Shown here: positions 53,890-61,517 of the stretch, piece by piece
How the letters are laid out: the number at the start of each line of letters is the position of its first letter
Position numbering within the stretch: position 1 is the stretch's first letter
Assembly (NCBI GenBank): GCA_942493035.1
Contig: OW818666.1
Span: 4,216,001 to 4,280,000, forward strand
Origin: WRGT01 sp942493035
Lineage (GTDB): Bacteria > Spirochaetota > UBA4802 > UBA5550
DNA: 64,000 nt
Reading direction: 5' to 3'
Position numbers and translations under genes: made by a program
The notes under the pieces: generated by a model
What the model saw: only the letters and a program-made list of their open reading frames with translations
Database searches by the model: none
Told to the model about the DNA's origin: nothing

Positions 53890-55302
53890 CTATTCTGTGA
53901 AAAAAGCTTTATAGAGCAGATGAGCCGAGTATATATCCGCTTTCGACGTAACTTCACATGTTGAGTGCATTCCGAGTACACATGGTCCCGCATCAACACA
54001 GTCCATACCGAACCTTGACATGAACATCGCGATTGTTCCGCCGCCGCCGATATCGATTTTACCCATCTCGCCGGTCTGCCATGGAATTGAATTTTTATCC
54101 GCGACGTTCCGGAGAAACTGCATGTATTCAGCATGAGCATCGTTGGTATTGTACTTCCCGCCGCCTCCGCCGTACTTCTCGATCGATACCCCTTTACCCA
54201 GATAGGATACATTCTGCGGATCGTTGACAGATGAAAAAGTCGGGTCCATTGCAGTTGTAACATCTGCAGAGATAGCCTTTGATCCCTCAAGTATTTTCCA
54301 CGGAAGAATGTTGAGGCCTGCTAGTTTAATATATTCAAATGTAAAATTTACAAGAGAGAAACTCTCTGCGCCTGTGTCGCCGTAAGAACCGGTCTCTTCT
54401 TTATCTGTAAAGAATGCAACGGCTGTGTGTTTCGGATTTTTGATTTCTGTCAGGGCCATAAGTGAAGTGTAAACGCAAACCCTATCATCCTGGCCGTAAC
54501 CGCCGATAAGTCCTCTGTCGAAACCGATATCGATACTCTTCTGTGCCGGCACAAACTCCAGTTCAGCAAAGGCAAAGTCCTCTTCGATTAATCCGTAAGT
54601 ATCGTTGAGATATTTTAGAATGGTGAATTTTATCTTCTCTTTGATATCCTTATCTCTTAAAGGGATGTGGCCGCAGATAATATTAAGCTCTTCCCCCTCA
54701 ATAATTTTTGAGCCCTCTTTTTTCATCTGCTCCTTCGCAAGGTGAGGCAAAAGATCGGGGATTATAAACTTCGGGTCAGATTCTTTGTCGCCAATATGTA
54801 TCTCAATGGTTTTACCCGTTTTTGTAAACGCTACACCGTGAAGTTCAAGAGGAGTATTTACCCAGTGGAATTTTTTAATTCCGCCGTAGTAATGAGATTT
54901 CAGAAGTGCCAGCTCTGAGCTTTGATAAAGCGGTGACGGCTTAAGGTCAAGACGTGGTGAGTCAACATGTGAACCGATTAAACGGAATTCATCACTCTTT
55001 TCACCAACCACAAATGCAGTGAGAGTTTTACCTTTTAAAACCCGATATCCCTTGTCGCCTTTTTTTACAGATTTAAGATTATCAATATTTTTAAATCCCG
55101 CTTTCTCCAGGATCTTTTTTATATTTTCAATGCAGAGTCTCTCTGTTTTAGATTCACTAAGGAAGGTTTTATAATTATAAGCAAAATCAAATATTTTCTT
55201 ATGTTCTGAATCTTCAAAATCTGTCCATGCGCTCTCTTTCTTATAAAAAAGCTTCTCTTCAAGTTTTTTGTTCGGATTATTCTTATCTTTCTTTTCAGCC
55301 AT
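53890..55302 (-). CDS. M18-family aminopeptidase
   Basis: 470 residues from ATG 55302, chosen because GAGGTAG lies four bases upstream; a start 24 bases earlier lacks one. Zinc ligands and active-site residues are in G-S-H-V-D-S-P-R, G-Q-D-D-R, D-K-E-E-T-G-S, T-A-M-D-P-T and G-M-H-S-T-C-E, the M18 (aspartyl aminopeptidase) pattern. It forms large cytoplasmic oligomers that trim N-terminal residues from peptides. The N-terminal 30 residues are charged and low-complexity. Monocistronic. Confidence 0.92.
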   Translation of the reverse strand: MAEKKDKNNPNKKLEEKLFYKKESAWTDFEDSEHKKIFDFAYNYKTFLSESKTERLCIENIKKILEKAGFKNIDNLKSVKKGDKGYRVLKGKTLTAFVVGEKSDEFRLIGSHVDSPRLDLKPSPLYQSSELALLKSHYYGGIKKFHWVNTPLELHGVAFTKTGKTIEIHIGDKESDPKFIIPDLLPHLAKEQMKKEGSKIIEGEELNIICGHIPLRDKDIKEKIKFTILKYLNDTYGLIEEDFAFAELEFVPAQKSIDIGFDRGLIGGYGQDDRVCVYTSLMALTEIKNPKHTAVAFFTDKEETGSYGDTGAESFSLVNFTFEYIKLAGLNILPWKILEGSKAISADVTTAMDPTFSSVNDPQNVSYLGKGVSIEKYGGGGGKYNTNDAHAEYMQFLRNVADKNSIPWQTGEMGKIDIGGGGTIAMFMSRFGMDCVDAGPCVLGMHSTCEVTSKADIYSAHLLYKAFFTE

Positions 55303-55400
55303 AAATCTACCTCGTTTATTACTCATTCAATATAGTCAAATTTTAATGAAATGCCTGCTCTATCAACAATTTTTTTCTTTTCAGCGCGTATGCTTGCTTG

Positions 55401-55430
55401 TCCCCCTCCGGGGGATAGGGGGTCGGGAGG
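55401..55430. repeat. Short TCCCCC-TCC-GGGGGA hairpin with GGGGGTCGGGAGG tail
   Basis: A GC-rich hairpin with a following G-run in the 230-bp gap between the aminopeptidase gene and the divergent HATPase gene. Blocks of this composition (CCCCCTCCGGGGG then AGGGGG) are, from memory, scattered between genes in many genomes. The rest of the gap is AT-rich; no strong promoter was picked out. Confidence 0.5.
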
Positions 55431-55533
55431 ATTGATTAACTACTTTTTCAGCACTTTAATAATCAATTAATTATCACATTTTATCTCTCATCTGCCGATG
55501 ATATAGTGATACAATTTTTAAACCGGATGAACT

Positions 55534-56427
55534 ATGAGTGTTTCAGGAAATAATATTATAATAATTCCCGACAGGTTCCGTGATCCTTATATTTTTGAAA
55601 ATGTTCTCTCTCTGCAGAGTGAAATTTTTTCAGAAAGAGCGGTACTCGATCTGTCGCGTGTTGCATTCATGGAGCCTTATTCAATGCTCTCTTTTCTTCT
55701 GATGGGGAGAGATTATATGCGGAGCAATGGAGAGAAGCTGAAACTCATTAATGTGCCGGTTCATATTCAGCAGTATTTAACCAGAATGGATTTTTTTGAG
55801 AGCGGCGTTTTTAATATGCCTGAAGTTCTTAAAGACAACATGATGTTTAAGCGTAATGCTTCGAGCAGCAGGCTCCTTGAGATTACAATGATTCCCAATA
55901 AGGAGCGGCAGGGTGTTAATGTAATATCCTCTGTTATTGCTCTATTCAGAAAGAGGGCATCTCTCATTTTGAAGTACTGGATGAATGATTCTGTAACCGA
56001 TTATTTCGTCACTGTTATTTCCGAACTCTGCCAGAATATTTTTGAGCATAGTCTTGATACGGGTTACATGGCAATGCAGACTTACAGGTCCGGAAATGAA
56101 AATATAGCACGGCTTGTTATCTCTGATTCGGGAATAGGGATTCTGAAAAGTTTCAGCAGCAGGGAAGATCTGGAATTTGCAGGGGGAGCTGAACTTATTG
56201 AGATGGCATTAACAACTCCGATTTCGAGTAAAAGAGAGTTCGGTTACGGTTTGTGCCAGGTTAATTCAATAGTTGAGAAGCTTAAGGGTGTTGTTTTCAT
56301 CCGTTCGGGTGAGTCATCTCTTACTGCTTTGTATGATAGAAAGGATCAGAATTCAAAATATATTTTTCACAGAAACGGACTTGTTCAGTTTAACGGGACT
56401 CAGATTTCAATTTCGTTATCAGCTTAG
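55534..56427 (+). CDS. STAS-like plus HATPase regulatory protein
   Basis: 297 residues. Residues 1-95 look like a STAS fold (E-R-A-V-L-D-L-S-R-V-A-F-M-E-P-Y-S-M-L). Residues about 155-275 form a GHKL ATPase: N-box E-L-C-Q-N-I-F-E-H-S, D-S-G-I-G-I, and F-G-Y-G-L. There is no phosphoacceptor HisKA helix, so it is more like an RsbW/anti-sigma kinase than a histidine kinase. It probably takes part in partner switching. The membrane kinase-phosphatase at 47.3 kb is a possible counterpart. The ribosome-binding site is weak (GGAT). A 217-bp gap with repeats separates it from the STAS-like gene downstream. Confidence 0.75.
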   Translation: MSVSGNNIIIIPDRFRDPYIFENVLSLQSEIFSERAVLDLSRVAFMEPYSMLSFLLMGRDYMRSNGEKLKLINVPVHIQQYLTRMDFFESGVFNMPEVLKDNMMFKRNASSSRLLEITMIPNKERQGVNVISSVIALFRKRASLILKYWMNDSVTDYFVTVISELCQNIFEHSLDTGYMAMQTYRSGNENIARLVISDSGIGILKSFSSREDLEFAGGAELIEMALTTPISSKREFGYGLCQVNSIVEKLKGVVFIRSGESSLTALYDRKDQNSKYIFHRNGLVQFNGTQISISLSA

Positions 56428-56439
56428 ATTTCAGTACTC

Positions 56440-56577
56440 ATAAGGGTGGTCCCGAAAACTCCGTTTCCGGGACCGCAGCGAGCCAGGGGCTACCGCCCCT
56501 TAGACCCTGTGTCAATATTAACTTGGCACTTACTTGTAAATTATGCTTTCCCCCGCGCCGTCGGCGCGGGGGAAAGC
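56440..56577. repeat. Truncated family B copy (56440-56511) and a perfect GC hairpin (56545-56577)
   Basis: The first 50 or so bases match the left end of the family B element (TAAGGGTGGT, AAAACTCCGTTTC, GGGACCGCAG) and then diverge, losing the right half. Separately, GCTTTCCCCCGCGCCG pairs perfectly with its complement around a one-base centre, a 16-bp stem. Both lie in the 217-bp gap between two regulatory genes of the same strand. The hairpin could attenuate readthrough. Confidence 0.65.
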
Positions 56578-56644
56578 AGATTCAGCTCAGTTTTTAAACA
56601 GTAAGAATTTATATTCGTGAAATGTTTTAGAGTAGAGGGACTTA

Positions 56645-57187
56645 ATGATTATTGATGTGGCAAAGATTGCAAAAGAGGTAAAGGTCAAGCTCCCCGATCT
56701 GATAACAAGACCGGTGGGGAGAATGATGTATGCTGCTACGGCGGGTAAATTATCAATAATCGGCGCCGGTGAAACTGTAATTCTTGACTTTAATTCGGTT
56801 AAAGTAATCGACTCTTCTTTTATTGATGAGTATATTGTTAAACTGATACTCGATTCACGGGAGAAAGATTTTTATCTGAAACTCAGGAATATCTCCCCTA
56901 TATCTGAAATTAATATTGACTCTGTGTTTAATTCATATTCTAATTATAAAGAGAGAAGGATTGCAGTTGTCAGAGATGAAATGGGTAAAAACAACAGATT
57001 TTATATCGGGCCGCTGGTGGAGCAGGAGAGAGATATTCTCGATTATCTCCGGATGAACTTAAATGCAGGGATAGATGATATTTCACGGTTTTCAGGAATT
57101 GATTTCAAAGTTTTAAAGAATCTTCTCGATGAGTTGTCTATACTTAGAGTTATAAGAAGGAATAACGGGGACTTTTCTCCGGTTTAG
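56645..57187 (+). CDS. STAS-like (DUF4325-type) protein with winged-helix C-terminus
   Basis: 180 residues. Residues about 25-100 resemble the STAS-like DUF4325 fold (G-E-T-V-I-L-D-F-N-S-V-K-V-I-D-S-S-F-I-D-E-Y-I). The C-terminal 60 residues look like a winged helix (E-R-D-I-L-D-Y-L-R-M-N, then L-K-N-L-L-D-E-L-S-I-L-R-V-I). DUF4325 proteins often accompany anti-sigma-type ATPases, as here. AGAGGGA lies four bases before the ATG. It heads a four-gene operon (56645-59636). It could link a partner switch to DNA binding. Moderate confidence in the folds; function unknown. Confidence 0.65.
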   Translation: MIIDVAKIAKEVKVKLPDLITRPVGRMMYAATAGKLSIIGAGETVILDFNSVKVIDSSFIDEYIVKLILDSREKDFYLKLRNISPISEINIDSVFNSYSNYKERRIAVVRDEMGKNNRFYIGPLVEQERDILDYLRMNLNAGIDDISRFSGIDFKVLKNLLDELSILRVIRRNNGDFSPV

Positions 57188-57193
57188 GTTTGT

Positions 57194-57664
57194 ATGACAA
57201 AGAAAATTAAAAATGAACATATTCATAAAGATGACAGCCTCTTCGGTCTTCTTTTGTCATATAAACATTACAATACATATGTGAGAGTTTTCCTTAATGA
57301 AGAGGAGGCTACGGTTGCTGTTGTTTTTACAGGTAATCCTAAATCATGGAGTAACCTCCCTCCGGAAATATCTGTTCTTTACCGCAGTATGAAGCGCCTT
57401 GAAATAAATACAGAGAAGATGTTTATCAAGTATATTCTTCCGGAGCATCTTGTGAAAACTGCCGGCGCTTCGGCCGGAATTAATCTTTCAGCAGATAAAA
57501 TTGAAGTTGAAAACAGACTTGAGGATCAGGGGTATTATCTTATTAAAACCTCTACGCGATATCTGAACCGCGTTTTGAGCGGTGTCAAGAAGCTTTTAAA
57601 TCTCTCCCCTCAGAAAAAATATGAAATTCTTGAAAAGTGTATTTCGGAAGAACAGGAAAAATAA
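57194..57664 (+). CDS. Hypothetical protein, 156 aa (operon gene 2)
   Basis: Not recognised. Soluble, mixed alpha/beta, no membrane span or signal. The N-terminal half is beta-rich (Y-V-R-V-F-L-N-E-E-E-A-T-V-A-V-V-F) and the C-terminal half helical with a Leu-rich end. It starts seven bases after the STAS-like gene and ends immediately before the next gene (zero spacing), which argues for a shared function. No catalytic residues were found. Confidence 0.6.
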   Translation: MTKKIKNEHIHKDDSLFGLLLSYKHYNTYVRVFLNEEEATVAVVFTGNPKSWSNLPPEISVLYRSMKRLEINTEKMFIKYILPEHLVKTAGASAGINLSADKIEVENRLEDQGYYLIKTSTRYLNRVLSGVKKLLNLSPQKKYEILEKCISEEQEK

Positions 57665-58741
57665 ATGGCGACCAATCAGAGCAATATAGGTGAAAAGGCA
57701 AAAAGAATAGAGATAGCTCTTAAATTTACTGATGGTGATATGGATAAAGCCAAACTTATGGCATCGGGTAATATGTTTGATGTTATTGTGGTTAAGGGTA
57801 AGTTCGTAGTAGCTGATAAGGAGATGTCCGGTTTCTTTCTTGCATATTTCAACATTGTCAGTGAATATATAGCGTCGATAAAAACTGTTGTTGTATCCAA
57901 TTCAAGTATTTTTACCAGAATCAGAATCTTCGATGAATGGCGTTCTCATCATAAAAATATGCTGGCTTATGAAAAGGGTGAGGATATCGTAAGCTCGGAG
58001 AAGCTGAGTTCGGATCTTCTGAGCTCATTCATTAAAACAGATGTGTTCCCCGATGTGCAGAAACAGAATCTGGATTATCTGTCAGCTACAATTCCGGATA
58101 TGATTAAAGAGAGTTTCGGTTCTTCAAATGTAAAATGTCAGATCGATCTTGAGCAGACCAGTTCACTCGAGCTTGTCCTGATGGGTATAGATATAATGCT
58201 CCCTGCGACTGATGATGAACATCATGATGAGTCTCCGGAACCGGCAGCCGCTGAGGCTAAGTCTGTTCCTGACAGCCCTTTCGGTAAAAAGCTGGCCGAG
58301 ATTGAGTCCAAAGCTCAGTTTATTGTAGAAGGGTGCTGCGTCCTGTCCCCTGTGAAAGGGAAGCTCATAGCAGATATCACTCCCGGTGAGAGAATTTATG
58401 TTATGCTTCCGGCAAAAGATTCAGTGACTTCGAGAATCCTTGATGCATATAAGGCGAGGAACAGTGAAGGGGCTCCTCTCCCTGTTGTAGGGAGAATAAT
58501 GGAGAAAGTTCCGAATGAACTTACAAAGGGTTACATACTGTATGTTCTTGTTGCTAAGGGTATTTATGCTAAAATTGTTGAAGAGGAGAACATGAAGATC
58601 CAGACTGAGCTCACTGCTATTTCATCCAAAGGTGACAGCGATGCCGGGGAGGAGTCGGGAAGTAAATATCTTAACTGGATTCTGTACATTGTTTTTACTC
58701 TTCTTATAATTGCTCTTATTGTCATTTTTTCTTTGATGTAA
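57665..58741 (+). CDS. Hypothetical tail-anchored membrane protein, 358 aa (operon gene 3)
   Basis: Not recognised. Most of the protein (about 1-335) is soluble and probably cytoplasmic, including an acidic Ala/Pro/Glu linker near residues 180-205 and a beta-rich region after it (G-R-I-M-E-K-V-P-N-E-L-T-K-G). A single C-terminal membrane helix (W-I-L-Y-I-V-F-T-L-L-I-I-A-L-I-V-I-F) ends the chain, as in tail-anchored proteins. It begins directly after the stop of the previous gene. It may tether this system to the inner membrane. Confidence 0.62.
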   Translation: MATNQSNIGEKAKRIEIALKFTDGDMDKAKLMASGNMFDVIVVKGKFVVADKEMSGFFLAYFNIVSEYIASIKTVVVSNSSIFTRIRIFDEWRSHHKNMLAYEKGEDIVSSEKLSSDLLSSFIKTDVFPDVQKQNLDYLSATIPDMIKESFGSSNVKCQIDLEQTSSLELVLMGIDIMLPATDDEHHDESPEPAAAEAKSVPDSPFGKKLAEIESKAQFIVEGCCVLSPVKGKLIADITPGERIYVMLPAKDSVTSRILDAYKARNSEGAPLPVVGRIMEKVPNELTKGYILYVLVAKGIYAKIVEEENMKIQTELTAISSKGDSDAGEESGSKYLNWILYIVFTLLIIALIVIFSLM

Positions 58742-58754
58742 TTTTTAATATGAT

Positions 58755-59636
58755 ATGCTGATGAATTTCAGATTTTCAGTAATACTCTTTCTGATTTTTT
58801 TATTCAGTTTCACTCCGTTGTTTCTTTCTGCACAGATGCCTGACTGGAAATTTTTCCGGGACAGGGAGGGGAACGGTTATTACTATGACCGCGCGATGAA
58901 GATAAGAATTACAGATGAAAAACCCTTCGATTTTACTCCGGCATCACAGCGCGGAACCGATTACTACCTCAATAAAGGTATAGAACTTATTAAAAATGGT
59001 AAATATTCCGAAGGTCTGTTTTATCTTAAATCTCTGAAAACTCTTCCAGTGGATGACATTCGTGTGGAACGGAATGCCGCAGAGGCATCAAAATGGATTA
59101 ATTATCTCAACAAAAAACATGGAACAAGATATGAGCGATTTGATAGAGAGAGCACCATTCTTCTTAATTTGTCCGGCGGGAGTTATAATCTTTTCAATGA
59201 AAAACTCCGTTACAGAATAAGTTTGAAAAAACAGCCCCGGATTGTCAGGGACCTGTGGAAGCTTAACGATAAAGGATATGGTCTTAAATTCGGATTTAAT
59301 CTTGATAAGGATAACAGCACTGAGGGTTATGACTGTATTGTTGGTATTGAGACTAGAATACTTAAAGGGAAAATTTCTAATCCGGCTGATGCAGAGGAGT
59401 CGTGGCGGAATGAATTCGGCACTGATAATTTCAAGAGGGTGGAAGTTTTACGTAAGGATGACCGGATTATTTATCTTTACTCGTACAGTGACGGCGTTCC
59501 ATTCTCCGGTATTGAAGGGATTTTTATAAATGGAAATTTAATTCATATAGTCCGCGTTCTATGCAGCGACAGTATTAAAGATCGAGTGTTTGAGGAGATA
59601 CGGAAACCTGTTGAGGAGATGGTGCTGGTTAAATAA
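58755..59636 (+). CDS. Hypothetical exported protein, 293 aa (operon gene 4)
   Basis: Not recognised. A signal peptide (S-V-I-L-F-L-I-F-L-F-S-F-T-P-L-F-L-S-A) is followed by a TPR-like helical pair (about 70-120, Y-L-N-K-G-I-E-L-I-K-N-G-K-Y-S-E-G-L-F-Y-L). A C-terminal alpha/beta region resembles export-type lipoprotein folds (I-L-K-G-K-I...V-E-V-L-R-K-D-D-R-I-I-Y-L-Y-S-Y-S). ATG 58761 two codons later is an equal start; neither has a strong ribosome-binding site. Last gene of the operon. Confidence 0.6.
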   Translation: MLMNFRFSVILFLIFLFSFTPLFLSAQMPDWKFFRDREGNGYYYDRAMKIRITDEKPFDFTPASQRGTDYYLNKGIELIKNGKYSEGLFYLKSLKTLPVDDIRVERNAAEASKWINYLNKKHGTRYERFDRESTILLNLSGGSYNLFNEKLRYRISLKKQPRIVRDLWKLNDKGYGLKFGFNLDKDNSTEGYDCIVGIETRILKGKISNPADAEESWRNEFGTDNFKRVEVLRKDDRIIYLYSYSDGVPFSGIEGIFINGNLIHIVRVLCSDSIKDRVFEEIRKPVEEMVLVK

Positions 59637-59654
59637 GTTATAAACCGATCAACC

Positions 59655-59705
59655 CTTCGACTCCGCTCAGGGAGCGCATTATACGCTGGCTGAGCGGAGT
59701 CGAAG
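59655..59705. terminator. Widespread CTTCGACTCCGCTCAG palindrome between convergent genes
   Basis: CTTCGACTCCGCTCAG and its exact complement form a 16-bp stem around a centre that can itself pair (AGCG..CGCT). Very similar palindromes occur, from memory, between genes of many unrelated bacteria. It fills the 74-bp gap between two convergent stop codons, so it may serve as a bidirectional terminator. Confidence 0.7.
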
Positions 59706-59710
59706 CCGGT

Positions 59711-60169
59711 TCAGTCTTTATAAACAAGGGCTGTTTCGCCGCATTTATCTTTGTCTTTGCAGTTATCGCAGTCTTTCCAGATTTTTTCCGGAAAGTCATC
59801 TTTCGGGACTGCTGTGAATCCGTTTTTTTCGAAGAAATCGGGGCGATATGTGAGTGTAAATATTTTAGCTCTGCTTCCGGATTGCATCTGTTTTATAAGC
59901 TCAGCCAGTAATGCCTTACCGATCCCCATACTGTGAACTGTTTCATCCACCGCCAGAGATCTTACCTCTATCAGATTTTTTCCGTAATCATAGTGTGTTA
60001 TTGAACCGATTAATCTGTCGTTTGATACAGCAACGAGGAAGTTGTTTATATTTCCGGTGATGTCATCCAGGCTTCTTTCCAGGATGACACCTTTTCCGGC
60101 ATAGTATTTTATCAGTTTGTAAATTGATTCAGCATCGTCAATCGATGCGGTTCTGATAATGTAAGTCAT
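59711..60169 (-). CDS. GNAT N-acetyltransferase, ArgA/N-acetylglutamate-synthase-like
   Basis: 152 residues of the GNAT fold. The acetyl-CoA loop follows V-R-S-L-A-V-D with M-G-I-G-K-A-L-L. The C-terminus has the Cys motif W-K-D-C-x2-C then D-K-C-G-E-T-A-L, which I associate with the short ArgA-type amino-acid N-acetyltransferases (usually V-W-x-D-C-x2-C...C-x-E-x-A). It would acetylate glutamate for arginine synthesis; another small acceptor is possible. No arg genes are adjacent. The SPOR gene lies 14 bases upstream in the same direction. Confidence 0.78.
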   Translation of the reverse strand: MTYIIRTASIDDAESIYKLIKYYAGKGVILERSLDDITGNINNFLVAVSNDRLIGSITHYDYGKNLIEVRSLAVDETVHSMGIGKALLAELIKQMQSGSRAKIFTLTYRPDFFEKNGFTAVPKDDFPEKIWKDCDNCKDKDKCGETALVYKD

Positions 60170-60183
60170 ATTTTTCTATCCGG

Positions 60184-60765
60184 TTAAATGCGTTTGATTA
60201 TCTGTGCATTAGTCGAAATAGCGTACTGCTTGTAAAGTGAAATTTCCGAGAGTGATTTCCGTGCATCGAACTCTGTTTTATATGGACCTGTGAAGATTTT
60301 AAAATTGTCGTTGTTTTTTGATACTATTACTGTGTGACCCTTACTGCTGAGGAACTGTGCCACAGGTTTCAGATCCATTTCGTTATACTCCTTTCCGAGC
60401 TGAATAACAAAGGGGTAATCCATTTTGGGGTAAATCTGATTTGCAGGTTTTGCATTACCGGTTACATCCTTTACAGCATCAGACACTCTTTCTCCGATAT
60501 TGTTCATTGCATTTAAAGTCCGGTCATCGACTATTTTTCTGTCGGCGCCCCCTGCAAATTTAATTCCGAGTACAAGACCTGTTGTAAATGAGATTATTAC
60601 AAGTCCGGCAATTATAGTTATCATCCGGGTCGCTTTTTTACGTGCTTTGTCATTCTCACGTTCAACGCTTCCTGAAGTTCTTGAAAAAAATTCTGAATCA
60701 AATTTATCAAATTGAGGGGGAAGGTCACGAAGATGCCTTCCGTCATAAAAATCCATATTCTGCAT
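60184..60765 (-). CDS. SPOR-domain membrane protein
   Basis: 193 residues. A basic cytoplasmic N-terminus (about 1-48) is followed by one membrane helix (49-70, I-T-I-I-A-G-L-V-I-I-S-F-T-T-G-L-V-L-G). A periplasmic linker leads to a SPOR domain at about 118-190 (Y-P-F-V-I-Q-L-G-K ... F-K-I-F-T-G-P-Y). SPOR domains bind denuded peptidoglycan, mostly at division sites, so a cell-division or wall-remodelling role is likely. It probably shares a transcript with the acetyltransferase. Confidence 0.8.
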   Translation of the reverse strand: MQNMDFYDGRHLRDLPPQFDKFDSEFFSRTSGSVERENDKARKKATRMITIIAGLVIISFTTGLVLGIKFAGGADRKIVDDRTLNAMNNIGERVSDAVKDVTGNAKPANQIYPKMDYPFVIQLGKEYNEMDLKPVAQFLSSKGHTVIVSKNNDNFKIFTGPYKTEFDARKSLSEISLYKQYAISTNAQIIKRI

Positions 60766-60929
60766 ATTAAACCCGTAGTGACAAGAGATTTTAGATGAAC
60801 CGGACCCATCCGGTTGATATATACTAAGATTGTCGGCATATGGAATGGAGTATTTTAATAAAAGATTTAATTTTAAGCGTTTTTACTGATAATATTTTAT
60901 AAAGCACTCTGGAGCTCTCCTCGCTGTCT

Positions 60930-61081
60930 CCGGAAGGGATGGTGGCAAATTGTTTTTGGGGGTGCGTATGCTCCGCATACGCTGGGAGTGGGGGATTACG
61001 GGGGCAGCGCCCCCGTAATCCCCCACTCCCAGGCACAGCGCGAAGCGCTGTGCCCCCAAAAATAAACCGCCACCGGAAGGG
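60930..61081. repeat. Family A three-hairpin element, copy 3 (best preserved), with 9-bp direct repeats
   Basis: The core at 60951-61066 has outer ends TTTTTGGGGG/CCCCCAAAAA, hairpin GCGTATGC-TCC-GCATACGC, a central stem of about 23 bp (TGGGAGTGGGGGATTACG... ) and hairpin GCACAGCGC-GAA-GCGCTGTGC. These would fold as a three-armed cloverleaf. CCGGAAGGG lies directly on both sides (60930-60938 and 61073-61081). GGTGGC/GCCACC extends the outer stem just inside. It sits directly upstream of the arsR promoter in the 393-bp gap. Confidence 0.85.
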
Positions 61082-61107
61082 AGTTTGGGGGAACTATAAA
61101 AAAAGTG

Positions 61108-61146
61108 TTGACTTAAGTTTCTTATTTGGCAATATTGCCAAATAAG
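61108..61146 (+). promoter_or_regulatory. arsR promoter with perfect 26-bp operator palindrome
   Basis: -35 TTGACT (61108-61113), a 17-base spacer and -10 AATATT (61131-61136). The half-site CTTATTTGGCAAT and its exact complement make a 26-bp perfect palindrome at 61121-61146 centred on the -10 box. Bound ArsR-family repressor would block polymerase. The ribosome-binding site AAGGAAGAG follows at once, so autoregulation of the operon is the natural reading. Confidence 0.85.
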
Positions 61147-61158
61147 AAAGGAAGAGTT

Positions 61159-61506
61159 ATGAATAAAGACGAAATGATAATTTATGAGGCAAGAGCTAAT
61201 ATAATAAAAGCCATGGCTCACCCCAGCAGACTGTTTATTATCGATATGCTTAATAAGCAGCCCCGGACGGTTGGAGAGCTTACAGAGATGATCGGCGCCG
61301 ATACATCTACAATTTCAAAACACCTCAGTGTGCTTAAAAATGCAGGTATTGTTGAAGATGAAAAGCAGGGGACTTCGGTTGTCTACAGTCTTAAAACTCC
61401 ATGCATCCTGAATTTTATAGGCTGCATTGAGGATGTGATAGAAAGCAATGCGAATGAACACGCAGAGATTATGAGATGCTGCAGAACCGGTTCAGATAGA
61501 AAATAA
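61159..61506 (+). CDS. ArsR/SmtB-family metal-responsive repressor
   Basis: 115 residues from ATG 61159, behind AAGGAAGAG; an upstream in-frame start would lie inside the operator. It is a winged-helix domain with K-A-M-A-H-P-S-R-L-F-I-I and the recognition helix D-T-S-T-I-S-K-H-L-S-V-L-K. Cysteines at 82, 89, 107 and 108 lie in the C-terminal helices rather than in the classic C-V-C site of ArsR, so the inducer site differs. It probably senses a thiophilic metal or metalloid and releases the operator when bound. Confidence 0.9.
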   Translation: MNKDEMIIYEARANIIKAMAHPSRLFIIDMLNKQPRTVGELTEMIGADTSTISKHLSVLKNAGIVEDEKQGTSVVYSLKTPCILNFIGCIEDVIESNANEHAEIMRCCRTGSDRK

Positions 61507-61517
61507 AGGAGGATAGA

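Noticed and set aside
60824..61221. Several short frames over the family A element and arsR promoter
   Set aside because: They arise from hairpin arms on both strands, and the operator and promoter occupy part of the space.
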